Assembly (NCBI GenBank): GCA_016710525.1
Contig: JADJVQ010000010.1
Location: 62,001 to 126,000 of the forward strand
Length of the DNA stretch: 64,000 nucleotides
Origin: Burkholderiaceae bacterium
Lineage (GTDB): Bacteria; Pseudomonadota; Gammaproteobacteria; Burkholderiales; Burkholderiaceae_E
Direction: 5' to 3'
Part shown: piece by piece, positions 57,867 to 64,000 of the stretch
Position numbering within the stretch: the first letter of the stretch is position 1
Layout: every line of letters begins with the position of its first letter
Notes under the pieces: generated by a model
The model's database searches: none
What the model was told of the DNA's origin: nothing
The model's input: only the letters and a program-made list of their open reading frames with translations
Program-made: the position numbers and the translations under genes

Positions 57867-58583
57867 ATGATCAAGATCCTGCTCACGCTGCTGGCAGCCG
57901 GCAAACTCGGCAAGGTGCTGGTCTCGGGCGGCACCATGCTGCTGTCGCTGGGCGTGTACGCGCTGGTCTATGGCTGGAAGTACGCCGCCGGCTTCATCGC
58001 GATGCTGGCGCTGCACGAGGGCGGTCACTACGTGGAGGCGCGCCGCCGCGGACTGGCCGTGTCGCTGCCCACCTTCATCCCCTTCGTGGGCGCGTGGATC
58101 CAGCTCAAGGACGCGCACATGAGCCCGCAGGTGGAGGCGGCCGTGGCCTTTGCTGGCCCGCTGGCCGGCACGGTCGCAGCCTTTGCCGCCTATGCGCTGG
58201 GCAGCGCGCTGGATGCCCCCTGGCTGCTTGCCGTGGCCTATGCCGGCTTCTTCCTGAATCTGATCAACCTCATTCCGGTGGTGCCGCTGGACGGCGGGCG
58301 CATCACCGCGTTGGTGTCGCCGAAGATGTGGTGGGTGGGGGTGCCGGTGCTGGCGGCGCTGATGCTGTGGAAGCCGTCACCGGTGTTCCTGATCGTGGCG
58401 CTGTTCGCCGCGCCGCAGATCTGGCGCTCGATCAGGCAGCCTGCCGATCTGAGCGATGTGCCGATGCGCCAGCGGGCCGAGGCGGCCCTGCTCTATCTCG
58501 GCCTGGTGGTGGTGCTGGGCATCATGACCTGGGAGGTGCACGAGGAACTCAGCGCGCTGCGCGCAGTTGCTGCGCCGCGCTGA
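57867..58583 (+). CDS. Site-2 protease (M50) family membrane protein
   Basis: A 238-residue polytopic protein. HEGGH at 50-54 (His50, Glu51, His54) is the zinc motif and PLDGGR carries the third ligand region. Four or five TM helices span the rest. Such proteins cleave within membranes. It follows the Bug gene by 22 bp. Confidence 0.88.
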   Translation: MIKILLTLLAAGKLGKVLVSGGTMLLSLGVYALVYGWKYAAGFIAMLALHEGGHYVEARRRGLAVSLPTFIPFVGAWIQLKDAHMSPQVEAAVAFAGPLAGTVAAFAAYALGSALDAPWLLAVAYAGFFLNLINLIPVVPLDGGRITALVSPKMWWVGVPVLAALMLWKPSPVFLIVALFAAPQIWRSIRQPADLSDVPMRQRAEAALLYLGLVVVLGIMTWEVHEELSALRAVAAPR

Positions 58584-58695
58584 CCCCGGGGGCGCGGCGC
58601 GCCTTGCTGCGGGCTCGGAGGGTCAGATCGACGCGCCTTGCTGCACGCCCCGACGGTCCGGTCGACGTGCCTGACTGCGCACGCGGACTGTCCGA

Positions 58696-59415
58696 TCAGC
58701 GCTCCTTGAGCGCCGGTGCCGGGCCATCGTCCGCCGGCTTGCCATCCTTGACCGCACCCGGCTCGCCGCCCTTGGCCGCATCGGGATGGAATTCCTGCGC
58801 GCTGGCCCCCTGCTTGTCGGCGCCCACGCCCTGCTCCACCGCCGGCAGCGTATGCGCGATGCCCTTGTGGCAATCGATGCAGGTCTTGCCTTCCCCCAGG
58901 CCCTTCTGGTGGGCTACCGCGGAACGGCGCCCCTGCTCGGCATAGTCGAAGGATTCGAAGTTGTGGCAGTTGCGGCATTCGCGTGAATCGTTGCCCTTCA
59001 TGCGCGCCCACTCGTGCTTGGCGAGCTCCAACCGCTTGGCGTTGAACTTCTCGGGCGTGTCGATGCTGCCCAGCAGCTTGTGCCAGACCTCGTTGGAGGC
59101 CTGGATCTTGCGGATCATCTTGTAGCCCCACTCCTTGGGCACGTGGCAATCGGGGCAGGTCGCCCGCACGCCGGTGCGGTTGGCGTAGTGAACCGTGTTG
59201 CGGTATTCCTTGTAGACGTTCTCCTTCATCTCGTGGCACGAGATGCAGAAGGCCTCGGTATTGGTCAGCTCGAGCGACCAGTTGAAGCCGCCCCAGGCCA
59301 GCACACCGGCCACGAAGCCCAGGCCGGCGAGGCTGAAGACCAGGCCCTTGATGACGGTGAACCAGCTCTTGCGCGGCGTGGCCGCAGTGTCGCGTGGCGG
59401 TGTTGGCGTGCTCAT
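58696..59415 (-). CDS. napC: NapC/NirT tetraheme cytochrome c
   Basis: A 239-residue quinol oxidase that passes electrons from the quinol pool to NapAB. One N-terminal TM anchor (about 20-46) and four hemes (CISCH, CPDCH, CRNCH, CIDCH), with the conserved [29 protein letters not shown]. The hydrophilic C-terminal tail of about 35 residues is extra. Last gene of the nap operon. Confidence 0.95.
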   Translation of the reverse strand: MSTPTPPRDTAATPRKSWFTVIKGLVFSLAGLGFVAGVLAWGGFNWSLELTNTEAFCISCHEMKENVYKEYRNTVHYANRTGVRATCPDCHVPKEWGYKMIRKIQASNEVWHKLLGSIDTPEKFNAKRLELAKHEWARMKGNDSRECRNCHNFESFDYAEQGRRSAVAHQKGLGEGKTCIDCHKGIAHTLPAVEQGVGADKQGASAQEFHPDAAKGGEPGAVKDGKPADDGPAPALKER

Positions 59416-59424
59416 GGCGCGGTC

Positions 59425-59967
59425 CTAGCGAAGGCCCTCGGCGGGCTTGAAGGTGTTGGCGACCAGCGGCTTCGTATCGGACTGGGACACATGGCACTGC
59501 AGGCAGAAGTAGCGGCGCGGCGACACGCTGGTCAGCTCCTTGCCGTCGCGGTCCCGAAAGTGGGTCAGTGAAACCTTGGTGGCGCCGCTTTCACGGGCCC
59601 GCGACCAGGCATGGCAGTCCATGCACTTGTTGAAGTTGGCCGTGATGTTGTAGCCGGCCACCGTGTGGGGAATGAGCGGGGGCTGCTGCACGAAGTCGCG
59701 CGGCAGCGGCGCGTGGTCGCGCTCCGCTTTGAAGCCGGCGCCCTCGCCGGGCTGTTCGGCGGCCGCGACCGGCGTGTCGCGCAAGGCCTTGACGGCGGAC
59801 TTCGCGCCGGGCGCGCCGCCAGCGGCTGGCGCGCTCGCCGCAGGGCTGGCGCCCGTCGCGGCGGGCTTGTCGGCCGCCCGCGCCAGGTCCGCGGTGTGCA
59901 GGCCGAACAGCGCCGCCGCGCAGACGCCGGCGATCAGCGCCAGGATCGATCGTGCCGGGGTTTTCAT
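59425..59967 (-). CDS. napB: Periplasmic nitrate reductase electron-transfer subunit (diheme)
   Basis: A 180-residue diheme cytochrome c that delivers electrons to NapA. A signal peptide is followed by an Ala/Pro-rich stretch, then LIPHTVAGYNITANFNKCMDCH and CLQCHVSQSDTKPLVANTF. It starts with an ATGA overlap with napH. Confidence 0.93.
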   Translation of the reverse strand: MKTPARSILALIAGVCAAALFGLHTADLARAADKPAATGASPAASAPAAGGAPGAKSAVKALRDTPVAAAEQPGEGAGFKAERDHAPLPRDFVQQPPLIPHTVAGYNITANFNKCMDCHAWSRARESGATKVSLTHFRDRDGKELTSVSPRRYFCLQCHVSQSDTKPLVANTFKPAEGLR

Positions 59968-60821
59968 GATGGGCTCCTCTGGTCGAATCGGGTGGTGAAG
60001 CGAAATACATCGCGGCTGCAGACATCGATGCAGCGGCCGCAGTTGGTGCAGTCGGAGGCGAGGATCACCGGCGATCCCTTGCCCTTCAGCGCCGGGGCGA
60101 TCACCGGGGTTTCGGGGCAGATCACCAGGCAATCGCCGCAGTCGTTGCACTGGCTGCGGCGGGCCGCTGAAACCCGCAACAGCGAAGCCTTGCCGATCAG
60201 CCCGTACAACGCGCCCTGCGGGCAGACATGGCCGCACCAGCCGTGATGGGCCACCGCGGTGTCGTAGACGAAGATGCCGCCGGCCAGCAGCCATCCGGCC
60301 AATCCGCCGAAGACCAGCGTGCGATGCCAGGTCGTGACCGGATTGACGAATTCCCAGGCCACTACGCCGGTGATCGCGGCCACGGCCATGACCGCACCCA
60401 GCAGCCACAAGCGGGTGTTGCGCGAGGGGCTGCGGCTGCCGCGCAGACCCAGCCGGCGGCGCGTGAACGCGGCCGCGTCGGTGACCAGGTTCATCGGGCA
60501 GACCCACGAGCAGAAGACCCGTCCGCCCAGCACGGCGTAGCCGAGCAGGACGACGAGCACGCCGACCAGTGCACTGGCTTGCGGCCAGTGGCGCGCCGCC
60601 AGGGTCTGCAGCAGCACGAAGGGATCGGTGAGCGGCAGCACGCCCAGCGTCATGCTGGAGGCCAGATTGCCCTTGACGAACCACAGGCCGGCCCAGGGTC
60701 CGAGCAGGAACAGGCCCAGCAGGCCGAACTGACTGGCACGGCGCAGCACCAGCCAGCGGTTGGCGGCCCAGCGGCCCTTCTGCAGGACGGCATCGCGGCC
60801 CGGATCGAGCACCGCGCTCAT
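59964..60821 (-). CDS. napH: Ferredoxin-type quinol dehydrogenase membrane subunit
   Basis: A 285-residue protein with four TM helices, [13 protein letters not shown] and [14 protein letters not shown] motifs, and two C-terminal 4Fe-4S sites ([23 protein letters not shown]). With NapG it forms a second route from quinol to NapA. Overlaps napG by ATGA. Confidence 0.94.
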   Translation of the reverse strand: MSAVLDPGRDAVLQKGRWAANRWLVLRRASQFGLLGLFLLGPWAGLWFVKGNLASSMTLGVLPLTDPFVLLQTLAARHWPQASALVGVLVVLLGYAVLGGRVFCSWVCPMNLVTDAAAFTRRRLGLRGSRSPSRNTRLWLLGAVMAVAAITGVVAWEFVNPVTTWHRTLVFGGLAGWLLAGGIFVYDTAVAHHGWCGHVCPQGALYGLIGKASLLRVSAARRSQCNDCGDCLVICPETPVIAPALKGKGSPVILASDCTNCGRCIDVCSRDVFRFTTRFDQRSPS

Positions 60822-61684
60822 GGCGCGGGCCTCGCGGGCACGGGCAGCGTGCCCATGCCAGGAACCGCGCCGGGAGGGGCAACACCGGAAGGAGCGACAC
60901 CGGGGGCGACACCGGGTACGGCGGCGCCCGGCAGGGCCGCCGCCGGGCGGGCGCCGGACGCGCCTTCGAGCCCGCGCACCGGCAGTTCGATCTGATCGGT
61001 GATCAGCGAATGCCCTGCCTTGCCCTTTTCTTCCCAGCCCTTGCGGTAGTGCGCGCCCAGCTCGCCGCGCGCCACCTGGGCCGGCAGCACCTTGATCGCC
61101 GCCCGTTCCAGCACGCAGCTCTTTTCGCACTTGCCGCAGCCGGTGCAGTCCTGCGCATGCACCGTCGGAATCAGCATCGCGTGCCGGTCGGAGCGCGGAT
61201 TGTGGCGCGTCTCGAGCGTGATCGCCTTGTCGATGACCGGGCACACGCGGTAGCAGACGTCGCAGCGCAGGCCGAGGAAGTTCAGGCAGTTCTCCTGGTC
61301 GATCAGCACCGCCACGCCCATCTTCGCGCGGCCGATATCGGTCAGCGAATGATCCAGGGCGCCGGTAGGACAAGCCTTGACGCAGGGAATGTCCTCGCAC
61401 ATTTCGCAGGGCAGCTGGCGCGCGACGAAATACGGCGTGCCGGTGGCCACGCCCTCGCCCAGGCGGCCCAGCCTCAAGGTGTCGTAGGGGCAGTCGCGCA
61501 CGCACAGGCCGCAGCGCACGCAGGCGCCCAGGAAGTCGGGTTCGGCCAGGGCGCCCGGCGGGCGCAGGGCCTGCGCCGCGCGCGCCTGACTCTGCGTGGC
61601 CGTCAGGCCGGCGGCCAGGGCCAGCAGTCCGGCGCCGCCCGCGGCACCGGCGGCCTCGCGCAGGAATCGACGTCGATCGGTCAT
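60818..61684 (-). CDS. napG: Ferredoxin-type electron-transfer protein
   Basis: A 288-residue protein with a Tat-like signal ([21 protein letters not shown]) and four 4Fe-4S clusters ([46 protein letters not shown]). About 60 C-terminal residues are a Pro/Ala/Val-rich GVAP-type tail unusual for NapG. Confidence 0.94.
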   Translation of the reverse strand: MTDRRRFLREAAGAAGGAGLLALAAGLTATQSQARAAQALRPPGALAEPDFLGACVRCGLCVRDCPYDTLRLGRLGEGVATGTPYFVARQLPCEMCEDIPCVKACPTGALDHSLTDIGRAKMGVAVLIDQENCLNFLGLRCDVCYRVCPVIDKAITLETRHNPRSDRHAMLIPTVHAQDCTGCGKCEKSCVLERAAIKVLPAQVARGELGAHYRKGWEEKGKAGHSLITDQIELPVRGLEGASGARPAAALPGAAVPGVAPGVAPSGVAPPGAVPGMGTLPVPARPAP

Positions 61685-61709
61685 GGTCAAACCTGTCTTG
61701 TCGCCGCGG

Positions 61710-64000
61710 CTACACCCGCGTGACCTTGACCGCGCACTTCTTGAAATCGGTCTCCTTGGAGATCGGGCAGGTGGCATCCAGCGTGAGCTTGTTGACCAGC
61801 CGCGACTCGTCGAAGAACGGCACGAAGATCAGCCCCACCGGCGGCTTGTTGCGGCCGCGCGTTTCGACCCGTGCGGTCATCTCGCCGCGCCGGCTCGCGA
61901 GCTTGGCGACCATGCCGCGCTGCAGTCCCCGTGCCTTGGCATCGTCGGGGTGCATGAACATGACCGCTTCAGGCACCGCACGGTGCAGTTCGGGCACGCG
62001 CCGGGTCATCGTGCCGGTGTGCCAGTGCTCCAGCACGCGGCCCGTGCACAGCCACAGGTCGTAGTCCTTGTCGGGCGCTTCGGCGGCAGGCGCATAAGGC
62101 AGCGCGAAGATCACCGCCCGGCCATCCTTGTGGCCATAGAACTTCACGCCCTCGCCGGCCTTCACGTAGGGGTCGTAGCCCTCGCGGAAGCGCCACAGCG
62201 TCTCCTTGCCATCGACCACCGGCCAGCGCAGGCCGCGGGCCTTGTGATACATGTCGAAGGGCGCCAGGTCGTGGCCGTGGCCGCGGCCGAACTGCGCGTA
62301 TTCCTCGAACAGGCCCTTCTGCACGTAGAACCCATAGGCCTGCGATTCATCGTTGGTGTAGGTCTTGCTGGCGTGCTCGTTGACCTTGACCAGTTCGGCC
62401 AGCGGGAACTTGTTGGCCGTGCCATTGGCGAACAGCACGTCGAACAGCGTCTTGCCCTTGACCTCGGGCTTCTTGGCGATGAGGTCGGCAGGCCACACCT
62501 CTTCGATCTTGAAGCGCTTGGCGAATTCCATCAGCTGCCACAGGTCCGAGCGCGCCTCGCCCGGCGCCTTGACCATCTGGCGCCAGAACTGCGTGCGCCG
62601 CTCGGCATTGCCATAGGCGCCCTCCTTCTCGACCCACATCGCGGCCGGCAAAATGAGGTCGGCCGACAGCGCCGACACCGTGGGGTACGGATCGGACACC
62701 ACGATGAAGGTTTCGGGGTTGCGCCAGCCGGGATAGATCTCGCCGTTGATGTTCGGCCCGGCCTGCATGTTGTTGGTGGTCATCGTCCAATAACACTTCA
62801 GCTTGCCGTCCTTCAGCGCGCGGCTCTGGGCCACCGCGTGCAGGCCCACCTTGGCCGGGATGGTGCCTTCGGGCAGCTGCCAGATCGCCTCCGTCGCGGC
62901 CCGGTGCGCGGGGTTGGTCACCACCATGTCGGCCGGCAGGCGGTGCGCGAACGTGCCGACCTCGCGCGCGGTGCCGCAGGCCGAGGGCTGGCCGGTCAGC
63001 GAGAACGGGCCGTTGCCCGGTTCGCTGATCTTGCCGGTCAGCAGGTGCACGTTGTAGATCATGTTGTTGACCCAGGTGCCGCGCGTGTGCTGGTTGAAGC
63101 CCATCGTCCAGTACGACACCACCTTGGTCTTGGGGTCCGCGTACAGCTCGGCCAGGGCCTTGAGCTTTTCGGGCGGCACACCGGACAGCTTGGACACCTT
63201 CTCCAGCGTGTACTCGGCGACGAATTTCTTGAACTCGTCGAAGGTGATCGGTTCGCTCTTGCCGGTGTCGCCCTTGGGCTTGCCGTCGGCTCCCGGATAA
63301 CCGTTGTTGCCTTCGTTCTTTTCGAGCGCGTGGGCCGGCCGCAGGCCGTAGCCGATGTCGGTCACGCTCTTCTTGAAGTTGACGTTCTTCTGCACGAAGG
63401 CGGTGTTGACCTTGTTCGTGCTGATGATGTGGTGGCAGATGTAGTTGAGGATCGCCAGGTCGGTCTGCGGCGTGAACACCATGCCGTTGTCGGCCAGCTC
63501 GAAGCTGCGGTGCTCGAAGGTCGACAGCACGTGCACGCGGCAGGTGGGGTGCGTCAGGCGCCGGTCGGTGATGCGCGACCACAGGATGGGGTGCATCTCG
63601 GCCATGTTCGAGCCCCACAGCACGAAGGCGTCGGCCTGCTCGATGTCGTCGTAGCAGCCCATCGGCTCGTCGATGCCGAAGGTGCGCATGAAGCCGGCCA
63701 CCGCGCTGGCCATGCAGTGGCGCGCGTTCGGGTCGAGGTTGTTGGTGCGGAAGCCGGCCTTGAACAGCTTGGCCGCGGCATAGCCTTCCCAGATGGTCCA
63801 CTGGCCGGAGCCGAACATGGCCACCGAATCCGGCCCGTGCTTGGCGATGGCCTCCTTCCACTTGGCGGCCATGATGTCGAAGGCCTCGTTCCACGACACC
63901 GCGACGAACTCGCCGTTCTTGTCGTACTTGCCGTCCTTCTTGCGCAGCAGCGGCTGCTTGAGCCGGTCGGCGCCGTACATGATCTTGGACAGGAAGTAGC
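61710..64000 (-). CDS. napA: Periplasmic nitrate reductase catalytic subunit, N-terminus outside window
   Basis: About 762 visible residues of the roughly 830-residue Mo-bis-MGD enzyme that reduces nitrate to nitrite in the periplasm. [25 protein letters not shown] opens the visible part; the Mo-ligand Cys is in [33 protein letters not shown] and [23 protein letters not shown] segments and the ending [14 protein letters not shown] match NapA. The Tat signal and the 4Fe-4S site lie beyond the right edge. Confidence 0.95.
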   Translation of the reverse strand, partial: YFLSKIMYGADRLKQPLLRKKDGKYDKNGEFVAVSWNEAFDIMAAKWKEAIAKHGPDSVAMFGSGQWTIWEGYAAAKLFKAGFRTNNLDPNARHCMASAVAGFMRTFGIDEPMGCYDDIEQADAFVLWGSNMAEMHPILWSRITDRRLTHPTCRVHVLSTFEHRSFELADNGMVFTPQTDLAILNYICHHIISTNKVNTAFVQKNVNFKKSVTDIGYGLRPAHALEKNEGNNGYPGADGKPKGDTGKSEPITFDEFKKFVAEYTLEKVSKLSGVPPEKLKALAELYADPKTKVVSYWTMGFNQHTRGTWVNNMIYNVHLLTGKISEPGNGPFSLTGQPSACGTAREVGTFAHRLPADMVVTNPAHRAATEAIWQLPEGTIPAKVGLHAVAQSRALKDGKLKCYWTMTTNNMQAGPNINGEIYPGWRNPETFIVVSDPYPTVSALSADLILPAAMWVEKEGAYGNAERRTQFWRQMVKAPGEARSDLWQLMEFAKRFKIEEVWPADLIAKKPEVKGKTLFDVLFANGTANKFPLAELVKVNEHASKTYTNDESQAYGFYVQKGLFEEYAQFGRGHGHDLAPFDMYHKARGLRWPVVDGKETLWRFREGYDPYVKAGEGVKFYGHKDGRAVIFALPYAPAAEAPDKDYDLWLCTGRVLEHWHTGTMTRRVPELHRAVPEAVMFMHPDDAKARGLQRGMVAKLASRRGEMTARVETRGRNKPPVGLIFVPFFDESRLVNKLTLDATCPISKETDFKKCAVKVTRV

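Overview
The window is about 68% GC, densely packed and chromosomal. It looks like a betaproteobacterium of the order Burkholderiales. The support for this is a Bug-type tripartite tricarboxylate receptor, a PHA phasin, the F-type atpIBEFHAGDC operon, a napAGHBC operon, and AlkB paired with the PF09859 oxygenase. I cannot name the genus.

Layout, left to right. 1-10.4 kb: the 3' part of an ECF42-type sigma factor, a vapBC module whose toxin appears to lack a catalytic Asp, a secreted lipoprotein, an OafA-type acyltransferase with an SGNH domain, a second antitoxin/PIN-toxin pair, a class I/II aminotransferase, a two-gene alkylation-repair operon and an SDR. 10.5-21.5 kb: a PlpD-like patatin autotransporter translationally coupled to a 1,699-residue hybrid histidine kinase, an IlvD/Edd-family sugar-acid dehydratase and an alpha/beta-hydrolase lipoprotein. 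21.7-30.8 kb: tRNA-Arg(CCG), a membrane cytochrome c, rep, priA, an intergenic region with three DnaA-box-like sites, hemE, a Rossmann protein and an IlvX-type TPP enzyme. 30.9-36.3 kb: a phasin behind a promoter flanked by inverted operator-like repeats, a membrane protein, type I pantothenate kinase, ferredoxin-NADP reductase and a gamma-glutamyltransferase-like protein.

36.3-43.7 kb holds the complete ATP synthase operon on the minus strand, with a recognisable sigma70 promoter and a bidirectional terminator. 43.9-46.2 kb: a PDZ protein with a degenerate trypsin fold, and a lipoprotein with a clan-A glycosidase-like domain on a long Pro/Ala/Thr linker. 46.3-52.2 kb is a minus-strand run: gst, frmA, a Sec-signal protein with a C-terminal CyaA/ExoY-like nucleotidyl cyclase signature, an AMP-forming acyl ligase and a PaaI-type thioesterase. 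52.3-58.6 kb: a YbaK protein, a selA with an internal in-frame deletion, a small conserved protein, a dienoyl-CoA-reductase-like SDR, a di-heme peroxidase that lacks an export signal, a Bug receptor and an M50 protease. 58.7-64 kb: napC, napB, napH, napG and the C-terminal nine-tenths of napA.

Most of this is housekeeping and respiratory metabolism. The parts most worth a second look are the compact cyclase-like gene (48.5-50.4 kb) and its three same-sign frame breaks, the gutted selA, the signal-less peroxidase, the kinase/autotransporter pair, the inactive-looking VapC and PDZ proteins, and the DnaA-box region between hemE and priA.
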